This document shows positions 25,190 to 34,754 of a stretch of DNA of 64,000 bases, one piece after another. Within the stretch, counting starts at the first letter, position 1. Each line of letters begins with the position of its first letter. The notes beneath the pieces are model-generated. The model was not told where the DNA came from. It saw only the letters and a program-made list of their open reading frames with translations, and did no database searches. Location: positions 559,049 to 623,048 of the forward strand of contig NZ_LT839648.1 in the NCBI RefSeq assembly GCF_900176885.1, written 5' to 3'. This stretch comes from Oceanobacillus senegalensis. Lineage in GTDB: Bacteria > Bacillota > Bacilli > Bacillales > Amphibacillaceae. The position numbers and the translations under genes are program-made.

Positions 25190-26509
25190 TTAATCTTTGT
25201 CTTTATCACGAGAACCGTCCCTATCGCGCCATAATTGCTCTATTAAAATAACAAGTGCTGTACCAACTAACAGTCCGTTGCTCATTACATTTTGAACGAT
25301 GGCTGGTAATTCAGTGAAAACTTCTGTAGGTAGGAACATGGTACCCATTCCAACTAAATAAGCAACACCGATAATGGTTACTTTTCTTGAATCTAGTTTT
25401 TCCAACGCTAAATTATTTACGGCTAATCCTACTAACTGGACAAAGGAGGCCATTAATGCTGCATTTGCTATAGGAGCCGGAATACTAGAAATCACTGAAA
25501 TAATAGGTGGGAAGAATGCAATGATAATTAATAGAATCGTAGCATAAATAAATGGCATTTTTCGCTTTTGTCCTGTTAACGCCATGAAACCAGATGAAGT
25601 TGCCAAAGGAACATTGGCAATTCCTGAAAATATACCTGACAGTCCATGACTGATTCCTGAGAAAGTTGTACCTCGATTCATTTCTGCATTTCTATCTTTA
25701 GGCTTAATTCCAAGTATCTGGTTTGCAGCAACAATGGATGCAACGAGATTAGATATAATTATAATGGCTGTAATGAAGGATATTGGCAAAACACTCAGAT
25801 TAATTGTTGGAGTGCCAAAAGCAAACAGTTCAGGAACAGAAAATAACTGATCTATTTCTAAATTTCCTTCCCAACCAATAAAGGCGATAAACGCAATCCA
25901 ACCGATGATAATTCCAATTAATACGGCATAGTTTTTTAACCAACCTTTAGCCAATGCTGATAAACCAAGGATGATAAAAAGTGTAATGAATGCTAGCATT
26001 GCCTGATTTAGTTGTATTGTGCTTGAACCACCTTGTAAGCCAAGCATTCCCTGTAAGAACGTTCCACTCAGTTGAACGGTTAATAGTAAAAAGAAAGTAC
26101 CTGTTACTAGTGGTGTGAAAATAGGTAAGATTTTCTGAGCAATCTTCAGAACACCAAATAAAAATAAAAAGATCCCCGTTACGATCATGGTCGTTTCTAG
26201 TAATTGTAGTGTCTCTGTTAATGATCGACCATCTTGTAATCCCGAAAAGGCCATTACAGAAAAAATACTTATCCATATTCCAGCTGGGCCTTCTACAATA
26301 GGGAGACGGTGCCCCACTAATCCTTGTAGTAATGAAGCAATTCCTATGATAAAGAAACTTCGTTGCATTAAACCGGATATTTCCATAAAATTCATTTCAA
26401 AAATAGCTCCGATAACGATTGGGATGGCAACAGAGCTAGCTAGTAAAAACACAAACCACTGAATGGTCTCCATTGCAGTAGTTGTAAAGGTTGCTTCTGC
26501 TTTATTCAA
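25190..26509 (-). CDS. NCS2 (NAT) family purine/uracil permease
   Basis: The 439-residue protein has about 12-14 membrane helices and the nucleobase-ascorbate transporter pattern, including LQGLVGHRLPIVEGPAGIW (NAT loop between helices 1 and 3) and the helix-10 region NVPLATSSGFMALTG. Substrate is probably xanthine, uric acid or uracil with protons. A short charged tail (RDRDGSRDKDKD) ends it. The gene is alone; no purine-riboswitch was seen upstream. Confidence 0.88.
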   Translation of the reverse strand: MNKAEATFTTTAMETIQWFVFLLASSVAIPIVIGAIFEMNFMEISGLMQRSFFIIGIASLLQGLVGHRLPIVEGPAGIWISIFSVMAFSGLQDGRSLTETLQLLETTMIVTGIFLFLFGVLKIAQKILPIFTPLVTGTFFLLLTVQLSGTFLQGMLGLQGGSSTIQLNQAMLAFITLFIILGLSALAKGWLKNYAVLIGIIIGWIAFIAFIGWEGNLEIDQLFSVPELFAFGTPTINLSVLPISFITAIIIISNLVASIVAANQILGIKPKDRNAEMNRGTTFSGISHGLSGIFSGIANVPLATSSGFMALTGQKRKMPFIYATILLIIIAFFPPIISVISSIPAPIANAALMASFVQLVGLAVNNLALEKLDSRKVTIIGVAYLVGMGTMFLPTEVFTELPAIVQNVMSNGLLVGTALVILIEQLWRDRDGSRDKDKD

Positions 26510-26895
26510 TGAACATCCTCCTACTTCTACACTTACTATAGGTATTATCTTATTTTATCACTAGTTCAGTCATTGATTAATAATAATGTATCAACCCTCT
26601 ATAGGAAAAATGTATAAAGAGGATAGGTATTCAAAACACATCAATATATAGTAGGATAATAGATAAGTTGAAACGTAAAGTTATATTATATAGAATATTT
26701 TGTTAATATCACCTCAATAATTAAATCTAAAGTTAAATATATTTTTAAGTGGTCTTGTGATATGAGGTTAATTTTCTTTCTAATTTATATCCTACTTATC
26801 CATTCGATAGGTTATCTACAATTCTAGTATTTATGGTAAACTATTCATTAGTTTTATAAATTGAGTGAAAACATAACATAGATGGAGATGTAATC
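26510..26895. other. Divergent promoter region, no gene seen
   Basis: About 385 AT-rich bp between the divergent NCS2 and AEC transporter genes. No riboswitch, repeat or frame is recognisable. Confidence 0.4.
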
Positions 26896-27789
26896 ATGAG
26901 TTTATTTTTAAATGTTATTTTACCGATTATGATTGTTTTTGCTTCAGGATTCGTTTTGCAGAAATGTCGTTTTTTAGATGTGAAATCCGTATCGACAGTG
27001 AGCCTGTACATATTGTCCCCAGCATTGGTTTTTATTTCTTTATATGATGCGGAATTTAATAGTTCTTATTTTATGATCGTTATTTATATGTTTGCCTTAT
27101 TTTATTTCATGGTCTTATTAAATAAAATTCTGGCAAAAATTTTTAAATGGTCACAAAATATCGAGAGTGCTTCGATATTATCAACAGGATTCATGAATTC
27201 TGGTAATTATGGACTTCCTGTTGTGTTGTTTAGTTTGGGGCAGGTTGCATTACCGTACGCTGTGTTTATCATGGTCGTACAAGGATTGCAAAATAATTTC
27301 TTTGGTATTTATTATGCTTCTAGAAGTTCAAGTGGGGTGAAGCGGGCGTTACAGAATATCATGAGGATGCCAACAACTTATGCCATGATACTTGCCTTTA
27401 TTTGTCAATATTTGAATATCAATATATCTGAATCCATTCATTCAACATTAACAATGGTCGGGGATGCAGCCATTCCAGTTATGATGATTATGTTAGGAAT
27501 GCAGCTCGGATCGATTACTGGTATTAAGTTGAACTGGCAAGTCATTTATTCGGCAGTTGTGTTAAAAATGCTAATTGCTCCACTATTTGCGTTTGCTTTT
27601 GTCTTTTTATTTGATATTGATCCACTGATCGGTGCAATTCTTATTATTATTTCTGCTATGCCACCAGCTGCTACCACTACGATGTACGCTATTGAATTTG
27701 ACACGGAGCCGGAATTGGTATCCAGTATTACCTTTATTGGTACGGTGGTTAGTATTGTAACGATTACTATTTTATTAAATGTCATTTAG
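26896..27789 (+). CDS. AEC family transporter
   Basis: The 297-residue, ten-helix protein matches the auxin efflux carrier / bile-acid-sodium symporter-like AEC family: FASGFVLQKC at helix 1, STGFMNSGNYGLPVVLFSLG (central Asn/Gly motif, residues 95-114), and PPAATTTMYAIEFDTEPEL near the end. Bacterial members include malate permeases; the substrate cannot be told. ATG follows GATGGAGATG. Confidence 0.9.
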   Translation: MSLFLNVILPIMIVFASGFVLQKCRFLDVKSVSTVSLYILSPALVFISLYDAEFNSSYFMIVIYMFALFYFMVLLNKILAKIFKWSQNIESASILSTGFMNSGNYGLPVVLFSLGQVALPYAVFIMVVQGLQNNFFGIYYASRSSSGVKRALQNIMRMPTTYAMILAFICQYLNINISESIHSTLTMVGDAAIPVMMIMLGMQLGSITGIKLNWQVIYSAVVLKMLIAPLFAFAFVFLFDIDPLIGAILIIISAMPPAATTTMYAIEFDTEPELVSSITFIGTVVSIVTITILLNVI

Positions 27790-27790
27790 A

Positions 27791-27821
27791 GCAGCCCTTT
27801 TCTGTGATGGGGCTTTTTTAT
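27791..27821 (+). terminator. Terminator
   Basis: AGCAGCCC/GGGGCT stem with TTTTTTA directly after the AEC gene. Confidence 0.75.
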
Positions 27822-27890
27822 TGGAAATCATTCTCTAACACCTTATAATAGTTGTAATAGTAGTATTTTTCAGATTAGGGAGTGTATAAA

Positions 27891-28664
27891 ATGGATTTAG
27901 GTTTAGAAGGGAAGTCGGTTATTGTAACGGCGGCAAGTAAAGGATTAGGAAAAGCTTCCGCAATGGAGTTTGCTAGAGAAGGTGCTTACGTTTTAATTAG
28001 TAGCCGTAATAAGGAGCAATTAGAAACGGCAGTAGCTGAAATTAAAGAGAATACTGGAAATCAGCAAATAGATTATGCTGTTTGCGATATGAAGAATGCT
28101 AATGATATTCAGAAGTTAGTGGAAAAAGCAGTTTCGTGGAATGGGACAGTGGATGTTTTAGTGAACAATGCAGGGGGACCACCAGCTGGAAGTTTTCTAG
28201 ATATGACAGATGAAGAGTGGTACCATGCCTTTGAATTAAATCTATTAAGTTTTGTCCGAACCATTCGTGCGGTTGCTCCATACATGCAAAGACAAAAACG
28301 CGGCGCCATTGTCAACCTTGCATCTTCATCTATCAAACAAAGTATAGATGGGTTGGTATTGTCGAATACAATGCGTCCAGGCATTGTCGGTCTTTCGAAG
28401 ACATTGGCAAGAGAACTAGGAGAAGATAATATTGTCATTAACACAGTTGGTCCAGGTGTCATAAAAACGGATCGAATCAGTGAGTTGACGAAAAATTCAG
28501 GTGAACAATCCATATCACTTGCTAACGAAAGTGAAATCCCTATGGGGCGTTACGGAGAGCCGGAGGAATTTGCAAAAGCCATTGTGTTCCTAGCATCTGG
28601 GGCAAATACATATATTACCGGCCAGACGTTAGTAGTAGAAGGTGGAAACGTAAGGGCATTGTAG
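27891..28664 (+). CDS. SDR family oxidoreductase lacking the YxxxK motif
   Basis: ATG 27891 (MDLGLEGKSVIVT) sits about 9 nt after AGGGAG. The 257-residue short-chain dehydrogenase has a cofactor site VTAASKGLGKASA and NNAGGPP, but where classical members have Tyr-x-x-x-Lys it reads VLSNTMRPGIVGL. The catalytic Ser is present in ASSSIKQ. This is typical of a reductase-like subgroup of 3-oxoacyl-ACP reductases that lacks the tetrad. Function unknown. Confidence 0.85.
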   Translation: MDLGLEGKSVIVTAASKGLGKASAMEFAREGAYVLISSRNKEQLETAVAEIKENTGNQQIDYAVCDMKNANDIQKLVEKAVSWNGTVDVLVNNAGGPPAGSFLDMTDEEWYHAFELNLLSFVRTIRAVAPYMQRQKRGAIVNLASSSIKQSIDGLVLSNTMRPGIVGLSKTLARELGEDNIVINTVGPGVIKTDRISELTKNSGEQSISLANESEIPMGRYGEPEEFAKAIVFLASGANTYITGQTLVVEGGNVRAL

Positions 28665-28728
28665 TTTCTACTTATACTGTATGAGAAGAGAGGATTTGGA
28701 AGTTGTAAGTTACATAATAGGTACTCAG

Positions 28729-28763
28729 CAGCTCCATTTTTTTAAGCAATGGGCTGTTTTTTG
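28729..28763 (+). terminator. Terminator of the SDR gene
   Basis: The stem CAGCTCCATT/AATGGGCTG is followed by TTTTTTG. The remainder of the gap to 28930 has no supported gene. Confidence 0.75.
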
Positions 28764-28930
28764 TTTGGACTCACAGGTATATAAATAGAGAGGCGAAAAA
28801 AGGAGGGAATCGGGAATTAATCCCGTTATTGGGGATATTTCTGCCGGATTGCTTATAAAATTTATGTTCCATCAAAGAAACACGCAGAGAAGTTAAGGGA
28901 GTTAATCCTCTAAGGAAAATAACCTTTCTT

Positions 28931-28962
28931 AAAACAACGGGAAGTGCCAGACACTTCCCGTT
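28931..28962 (-). terminator. Terminator of the HprK-like gene
   Basis: The perfect stem AACGGGAAGTG/CACTTCCCGTT has a GTTTT tail on the minus strand. Confidence 0.85.
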
Positions 28963-29008
28963 GATGTTATCTCTATAATCACCAGTATATAGGGATTTGA
29001 CAAAAGCC

Positions 29009-29917
29009 TCAGTTGGATTTGATGCGGTTCATGAACTCTTCAGCTGCACTGTAGCCTTGTTGTTTTAAATACCAGTTATTGGCCGCTGCTTCAATTAAGC
29101 CTGCAACATCTCTTCCTGGCTGAAGTTGGATTTCGATATGTGGAACAGAAACTCCCATGTAATCCGTGTATCTTGTTTCTAGCTCTAGATCATTATTCAA
29201 GGCATCTTCTTTCCATTTAGTTAGTTTAATATCTAAAGCAATTCTTGTTTCTTCTTGGAATGCTTTTCTTCCGTATACTCGGACTACATTCAATAATCCA
29301 ACACTTCGTAGTGCAAGGAATTCCTTATTTTTCTCATTATGGGTCCCTAAAATAGTTTTGTGACTAAGTTTTTTCAATACAACCATATCATCTGCAACCA
29401 ATCGATGCCCTCTTCCAATCAAGGTATGAGCCAATTCACTTTTTCCGACACCAGATTCTCCACGGAGTAAGATGCCAATGCCAAAAACATTCAAACAAAC
29501 ACCGTGTAATGCGATTTCTGGAGCTAATGACCTTGTTAAATATCCATCAATCTTTGGAATAAAATCTGATGTAGATTCCTTCGTTCGTAGTAATGGGATA
29601 TGTTCTTTGGCACAATATCGTTTTAAATAGGTAAGTCCTTCCTGTTCAGCTGTCACAATAAAGCAAGGTGGGTGGTATTGAACAACATTACCAATTCTCA
29701 ACTGTCGCTCTTCTGCACTTAATTTATGTAAATATGTAATTTCTTTTAGGCCAAGGATTTGGACGCGTTCCATTGGAAAAAATTCAAAATAGCCAATAAA
29801 CTCAAGTCCTGGGCGATGTGTTTGTGGCTTCGTTATAGAGCGATGTAATTGATTTTCCCCTGTTAAAACCTCCAATGAAAATTCCTGAACTATCTTCTCA
29901 ACCATAACCGATTTCAC
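29009..29917 (-). CDS. HPr kinase/phosphorylase paralogue with divergent signature
   Basis: The 302-residue protein aligns along the whole of HprK, which phosphorylates Ser-46 of HPr for carbon catabolite control. The N-terminal domain, the catalytic His of ALHGV, the Walker A GESGVGKSE and the following LVADD are present. The normally strict family signature EIRGLGIIN reads ALRSVGLLN, losing Glu and two Gly. The usual neighbours lgt, ppaX and yvoD are absent and it has its own terminator, so it is likely a second copy with a changed role (inference). Start GTG 29917; ATG 29905 is the alternative. Confidence 0.8.
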   Translation of the reverse strand: MKSVMVEKIVQEFSLEVLTGENQLHRSITKPQTHRPGLEFIGYFEFFPMERVQILGLKEITYLHKLSAEERQLRIGNVVQYHPPCFIVTAEQEGLTYLKRYCAKEHIPLLRTKESTSDFIPKIDGYLTRSLAPEIALHGVCLNVFGIGILLRGESGVGKSELAHTLIGRGHRLVADDMVVLKKLSHKTILGTHNEKNKEFLALRSVGLLNVVRVYGRKAFQEETRIALDIKLTKWKEDALNNDLELETRYTDYMGVSVPHIEIQLQPGRDVAGLIEAAANNWYLKQQGYSAAEEFMNRIKSN

Positions 29918-30109
29918 GCTGTTTACACTCCATCCTGTACGTAATAGTCTAAACCAATTATACGATAAAAATAGCGAGTTTTGTGAAGAAATAAATGTTT
30001 TATACCATTCGGCAATATATAGGATGGAGCAGATTTCCTATATGGCACCCATATTAAAGCTCATGAAAACATATACTTTTATAAAAGAACGTAGTATAGA
30101 GGAGGGAAG

Positions 30110-30409
30110 ATGTTGGGATTTAGTTTAATATGGATAGGGTTGGGAATTGCTATTGCGGGTTATTTTATAGGAGATGGCTTGAAAAATTTTCAAAATCCAA
30201 ATGCAAAGAGTTTCGTTCATGCTACAGATGATGATGATCACGAACTTATTAAAGAGAATGAGGTACATTACTTTATGGGGATATCAAAGCAAGATGCAAA
30301 GACCCTGACTCAGGAGTACTCGGATATACCACATATCTTCATAAACGGTAATGTGTACTTCCCAAAGGAAAAATTACGTAGATGGCTTTTAGAAATCGGG
30401 AGTGAATAA
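30110..30409 (+). CDS. Membrane-anchored excisionase-fold protein
   Basis: ATG follows GGAGGG. The 99-residue protein has one N-terminal membrane helix (LIWIGLGIAIAGYFIGDGL), an acidic linker (TDDDDHELIKENEV), then a small winged-helix-like module, MGISKQDAKTLTQEYSDIPHIFINGNVYFPKEKLRRWL, as in the excisionase/HTH_17 proteins that bind DNA. The combination is found in bacilli as DNA-binding protein of unknown role. It stands alone. Confidence 0.65.
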   Translation: MLGFSLIWIGLGIAIAGYFIGDGLKNFQNPNAKSFVHATDDDDHELIKENEVHYFMGISKQDAKTLTQEYSDIPHIFINGNVYFPKEKLRRWLLEIGSE

Positions 30410-30645
30410 TGTTATTCAATGAAATAATGTGTGAGTCGAGCCAACGAAAGAAGTAATGCAAGACAAGCTGAAATGAAACATGCTACACATCTGTGAGCGT
30501 CTAGCTGTTTTCGTATAATCTTTTAATAACAGGATATAATATCATTTGATTATGACTAGGGAGGTTCTTTTGATAATGGTATTCATTCTGACTAACCTCT
30601 GGTCTAGTATGCTAAAAAATATGGGTTTAAACTGGGATAAGTAAT

Positions 30646-31329
30646 TTGAAAATGCAAATGATAAACGGAGTTAAAAGGATTTTAATCGTTATACTACTTA
30701 TTATGCTATTATCATTCATATTGGTAGTATCTAAGTCAGAAAGCATACTAGCATCAAGCGATGATCTAGAAAAGATACAAATTAAAAATGTTCTGCTCCC
30801 AAAAGAATACTCTGAGCCAAGGCAAAGTCCCATTACTCATGTTGTTCTTCATTTTACAAGTAATGCTGCGGCTAAATTTAGGGATCCATATCGGTTCGAG
30901 GAAATCCTAGATATTTTCATTGAATATGGGGTATCTGTTCATTATATGATTGGTAGAAAGGGGGAGGTGTATCGTTTAATTCCTGAAAATAGAGTGGCTT
31001 ATCATGCTGGTAAAGGTGAATTGCCTGGATTTCCAAAATATAAAGATCGTTTGAATGATTTTTCGATAGGGATTGAATTGATGGGTATCGGAACGAAAGC
31101 GGAAATGAGGACAGTGATACCAGATTTTATTTATGATTTTATTGATCCACGTAAAATCGGATATACCGATGCCCAATACGATACACTTTGTCAATTGCTT
31201 GAAGATATTTTGGTTAGAAATTCAAACATTCTTCGAGATAAAAATCATATTATTGGTCATGATGAATATGCGGTGAATAGGAAGGTAGACCCTGGTTCCA
31301 TGTTTGACTGGTCTAGAATTGGATTATAA
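30646..31329 (+). CDS. N-acetylmuramoyl-L-alanine amidase, amidase-2 type
   Basis: A membrane anchor or signal (ILIVILLIMLLSFILVV) precedes a T7-lysozyme-like amidase-2 domain. Zinc ligands are the His of HVVLHFTSNA, which follows VLH, and the His of GHDEYA near the end; HYMIGRKGEVYRLIPEN and SIGIELMG are typical of the fold. It cleaves the MurNAc-L-Ala bond in peptidoglycan outside the membrane. TTG 30646 follows GGGATAAG; ATG 30652 is an alternative. Confidence 0.9.
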   Translation: MKMQMINGVKRILIVILLIMLLSFILVVSKSESILASSDDLEKIQIKNVLLPKEYSEPRQSPITHVVLHFTSNAAAKFRDPYRFEEILDIFIEYGVSVHYMIGRKGEVYRLIPENRVAYHAGKGELPGFPKYKDRLNDFSIGIELMGIGTKAEMRTVIPDFIYDFIDPRKIGYTDAQYDTLCQLLEDILVRNSNILRDKNHIIGHDEYAVNRKVDPGSMFDWSRIGL

Positions 31330-31333
31330 CTAA

Positions 31334-31366
31334 AGCGATATCATTAGATGCGATATCGCTTTTTTC
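31334..31366. terminator. Terminator between convergent genes
   Basis: AAGCGATATC/GATATCGCTT stem with TTTTC for the plus strand. It lies against the stop of the threonine dehydratase gene on the other strand. Confidence 0.88.
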
Positions 31367-32568
31367 TATTCAATCGTATATCCCCGTTGTTTAAGTGCAT
31401 CTAAGATTTCTTGAATATGCTCGTGATTTTTCGTTTCAATGGATAGGGTTAATTGCACGTAACTTGGATAAACCTTATCACCAATATGGCTTTGTGAAAC
31501 ATCTAATATATTCCCTCGAAGCTTTGTCACTATCTGTAAAATTTTCACCAGATTTCCTGGTTTGTCTTTTAGAATGGTATTAAATTGCATAAATCGGCCA
31601 GCTTCAACCATTCCCCTCTGGATGATTCTTGATATAAAGCTTACATCGACATTACCACCACTTATAATAGATACTACTTTTTTATTTTTAATTGGTAATT
31701 TATTATATAAAAGTGCTGCCAATGAAACGGCACCTGAACCTTCTACAAGTAGTTTATTCCTTTCTAGTAAAAGAAGCATCGTACGAGCAATTTCCATTTC
31801 ATCGACTGTGACTAATCCATCTACATATTTTTGAACAAGGTGAAAAGTATGCTGTCCAGGTCTTTTAACTGCAATTCCATCTGCCATGGTAGGGATCGAA
31901 TCTATCTTTACAATTTCCTCTTTCGCAAGTGATTGTGCCATACTCGGACATGCCTCAGCCTCCACTCCATATATTTTAATACTTGGATTTTTTTCCTTCA
32001 CCGCTGCTGCAATTCCCGCAATTAATCCACCACCACCCACTGGACATACAATGGTATCAATCGTGGGCAGCTGTTCTAAAATTTCTAGTCCAATTGTTCC
32101 TTGTCCATTGATAACCGCGTCGTCGTCAAACGCATGGACAAAAGCAGCTCCTGTTTTTTTCTTTAAATCTAAGGCATAATCCAGTGCATCATCAAATACG
32201 CTTCCAGTTAATTCAACGTTTGCTCCATAATCCTTTGATGCTTGAACTTTACTTAAGGGGGCACCTAAGGGCATGACAATGGTACAAGGAATGTCAAGTC
32301 TTGAACTCGCATAGGCTACACCTTGTGCATGGTTTCCAGCAGAAGCGGCGATCACTCCCTTTTCTAAATCGGCTTTATCCAAGGAACCCATTTTATTATA
32401 GGAACCTCGGACCTTAAAAGACCCTGTCTTCTGCAAATTCTCAAGCTTTAAATGTACCTCATTTCCAGCATAGTCACTAAAAGTCCGCGAGTAATCCAAT
32501 GGAGTTCGGTGAACGACACCCAGTAAATTTTGACGGGCTTTTTCAATTTCATGTAAGGAAACTACCAT
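31366..32568 (-). CDS. ilvA: Threonine ammonia-lyase (threonine dehydratase)
   Basis: ATG 32568 follows GGGGTG at 7 nt. The 400-residue PLP enzyme has TGSFKVRG with the catalytic Lys, SAGNHAQGVAYA, and the Gly-rich phosphate loop VGGGGLIAGIA. The C-terminal 70 residues form one ACT-like domain (LKDKPGNLVKILQIV). It converts threonine to 2-oxobutyrate and ammonia, the first step to isoleucine, or catabolism. The single ACT domain and 400-residue length match the TdcB-like/IlvA short form. It is not beside other ilv genes. Confidence 0.92.
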   Translation of the reverse strand: MVVSLHEIEKARQNLLGVVHRTPLDYSRTFSDYAGNEVHLKLENLQKTGSFKVRGSYNKMGSLDKADLEKGVIAASAGNHAQGVAYASSRLDIPCTIVMPLGAPLSKVQASKDYGANVELTGSVFDDALDYALDLKKKTGAAFVHAFDDDAVINGQGTIGLEILEQLPTIDTIVCPVGGGGLIAGIAAAVKEKNPSIKIYGVEAEACPSMAQSLAKEEIVKIDSIPTMADGIAVKRPGQHTFHLVQKYVDGLVTVDEMEIARTMLLLLERNKLLVEGSGAVSLAALLYNKLPIKNKKVVSIISGGNVDVSFISRIIQRGMVEAGRFMQFNTILKDKPGNLVKILQIVTKLRGNILDVSQSHIGDKVYPSYVQLTLSIETKNHEHIQEILDALKQRGYTIE

Positions 32569-32701
32569 AAGTTTCACCCCTCTAAGTACTAAAAAACACT
32601 TTTTCTAGTTTTAGCGGAAGAAGAAGCATTATACACAAAGAAAACATAATCTGTCTCAGTAAAATTTGGAAAACTATTTGAATTACCAGGAATTATAGGA
32701 C

Positions 32702-33559
32702 TTAAAGAAATTCTTTCATTACTTTCATATAATCTTCCTCTTGTTCAATGTATGGCATATGTGCACTGTTCTCAAATACATGAAATTTACTGTTTGGTGT
32801 AAGGGAGCTGTAATATTCTGTGGATTCAGGTGTTGCCTCATCATATTGTCCACATGTATATAGAGTAGGTACCTTAAATTCTTTTAATTGTGCTGTACAA
32901 TCGAAATCTTTTAAATTCCCTGTTACGTGAAATTCAGATGGTCCCCACATAACACGATAGACTTCTGGATTTTTATATTTGGCACCGTTCTCTAGGAATT
33001 CAGGTTTCAGGTTCCGTCTGCAAACAAAGTGCTGATTAAATACTTTGGTTGCTTCTTTGTACTCGTCTGTTTCAGTAGTCCCAAATTTTTCACATGTTTT
33101 CAATGTGATTTGCACATTGATTGGTAGTTTTTTACGATTTCGTTCTTGATCTTCTGCCCATCTTGGCGCACTTAGACAAGGGCTTGAAAAAATTATGCTC
33201 TTTACTCCATCGGGGTATTTTAAATAGTAAGAAGCAGCTAAGGTAGTTCCCCATGAATGGCCTAAAATATGAAATTCCTCTAAATGAAGTGCTTCTTTAA
33301 TATGTCGTAATTCCTCTACAAATCGGTCAAGATTCCATAGAGAAGTATCATTAGGACGATCTGATTTGCCGCACCCCAATTGATCATAAAAAATCACTGG
33401 TCGCTCTTCGGCTATAACTTTCAAACCTTGTAAAGAATAATGTGATGATCCCGGTCCACCATGTAAAACAATAACAGGTGCCTTGTTTAAGTAATCTCCA
33501 TGAATCTGATACCAGACTTTACCACCAGTTACTTCGATAAAACCTTCTTGTACGGACAT
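32702..33559 (-). CDS. Proline iminopeptidase-like alpha/beta hydrolase
   Basis: The 285-residue protein has an oxyanion-hole HGGPG motif, the nucleophile elbow GHSWG (Ser near residue 105), Asp in YTCGQYDEATPE and His in ENSAHMPYIE. These mark the S33 proline iminopeptidase family, which releases N-terminal proline or acts on related amides. Relatives also hydrolyse homoserine lactones or other amides, so specificity is open. A clear site precedes ATG. Confidence 0.88.
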   Translation of the reverse strand: MSVQEGFIEVTGGKVWYQIHGDYLNKAPVIVLHGGPGSSHYSLQGLKVIAEERPVIFYDQLGCGKSDRPNDTSLWNLDRFVEELRHIKEALHLEEFHILGHSWGTTLAASYYLKYPDGVKSIIFSSPCLSAPRWAEDQERNRKKLPINVQITLKTCEKFGTTETDEYKEATKVFNQHFVCRRNLKPEFLENGAKYKNPEVYRVMWGPSEFHVTGNLKDFDCTAQLKEFKVPTLYTCGQYDEATPESTEYYSSLTPNSKFHVFENSAHMPYIEQEEDYMKVMKEFL

Positions 33560-33980
33560 CGAATCCCTCCTCTACTATTTATATTAGCATTAATTATGAT
33601 ATAAGATGGCAATAAACCATTAGCGTTCGATAAAATAGAGAGGCGTCCAACTCCGGGTTCAGTGGGAACGAGTAAACCGCAGTTCCGGGACGTCGCCATT
33701 CATAGCTTAGAAGGGAGGTTCTGTTTTTCTAAGTGTGAGTGAGCTTTTATGGTGAAATGTGTTAAGTGGAATGTATTATAAAAAAGTAATTCACGAAGCA
33801 TTGTAATGGAAAATCCCCAGGCGATAGGGCTTGGGGATTTTAGGTTTCATTTATGGGTCAAACTGCATTTATCGTCATATTGTAGCTGTTTTTTCTGTTC
33901 TTATTGGAGGGGGGGCTGAATGAATACCTGGCGAACGTGTTGTTTTTTAATTTCTTCCATCTATGCTACTTCCAAAATTT
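33560..33980. other. Gap with two GC-rich inverted repeats
   Basis: About 420 bp without a gene. 33636-33692 holds an imperfect palindrome between GGCGTCC and GGACGTCGCC. A strong hairpin follows at 33809. Confidence 0.4.
33809..33843 (-). terminator. Terminator of ytaF
   Basis: AAAATCCCCAGGC/GGCTTGGGGATTTT stem; T-rich flanks on both strands, downstream of ytaF. Confidence 0.7.
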
Positions 33981-34622
33981 CTACATCAGATTCAATACAC
34001 CAAGACCTATCAATAGTGTTGGCGGAAGGAAGGACAGCTTCTTTAATTTATCGTTTTTAGCAAGTAGCATTCCTAATTTCATGCCAGTATATAAAAATAT
34101 CCCACTCATGCTCGCGATAAGAATGGCCGTTAATAGTGGTGAATAGCCGAGAAGGGAAGCACCAATACCAGCTCCAAATGCATCAAGCGCCAATGCAAAA
34201 CCAAGAAGCAATGCTTCTCCAACTGAAATATTACCTGATTTATCTAAATCCGCTTTATCCGGTGTTGCAAAAACTGTTTTAATTTCATTAATTTTGCTTT
34301 TAGAGGCTTGTTCTGTGACGACAACCTCTTTGTCTTTCTTTAAGTTAGATCGAATTGTATTGATGAGAGAAAACATCCCTAATGCAATTAAGATTATTCC
34401 TCCGATATTTCTAGCGATATCAGCGGAGATAAAGCTTTCAAGCATATCTCCAATGGTCATGGATGTTAATAGGACAATACCAGAGCACAGCATGATGATG
34501 AACAAGGCACGCAACGGTACTTTAATCTTTTGCATGCCATAAGTTATTCCGACACCGAATCCATCGATGCTTACCGCAATGACTAATAACAATAACCCTG
34601 TGTAATATAGCATTGGATCCAT
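33981..34622 (-). CDS. ytaF: Sporulation membrane protein YtaF (MntP-like)
   Basis: The 213-residue protein has six membrane helices in two related halves, each with a conserved Asp: AVSIDGFGVGITYG (residues 16-29) and ALALDAFGAGIGASLLGY (near residues 145-162). The central linker carries DKADLDKSGNISVGEA. This is YtaF, made in sporulation and related to the manganese exporter MntP. The function of YtaF is unproven; a cation role is inferred. Confidence 0.9.
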   Translation of the reverse strand: MDPMLYYTGLLLLVIAVSIDGFGVGITYGMQKIKVPLRALFIIMLCSGIVLLTSMTIGDMLESFISADIARNIGGIILIALGMFSLINTIRSNLKKDKEVVVTEQASKSKINEIKTVFATPDKADLDKSGNISVGEALLLGFALALDAFGAGIGASLLGYSPLLTAILIASMSGIFLYTGMKLGMLLAKNDKLKKLSFLPPTLLIGLGVLNLM

Positions 34623-34712
34623 TCCTTTACATTATTTCTAGAATAGTGTATGGATTTTAGTTATGATATGTGTTTCGTTTTGTCGAACAAGGGATGTATC
34701 CGTTAATCTGGC

Positions 34713-34747
34713 CATAAAAAAACGAGGATGTATTCAAACATCCTCGT
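34713..34747 (-). terminator. Terminator of the siderophore-binding protein gene
   Basis: ACGAGGATG/CATCCTCGT stem followed by a T-run on the minus strand. Confidence 0.9.
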
Positions 34748-34754
34748 AAACTAT

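Noticed and set aside
28109-28513. 134-codon minus-strand frame opposite the SDR gene
   Set aside because: Antisense shadow; the plus-strand SDR is unambiguous.
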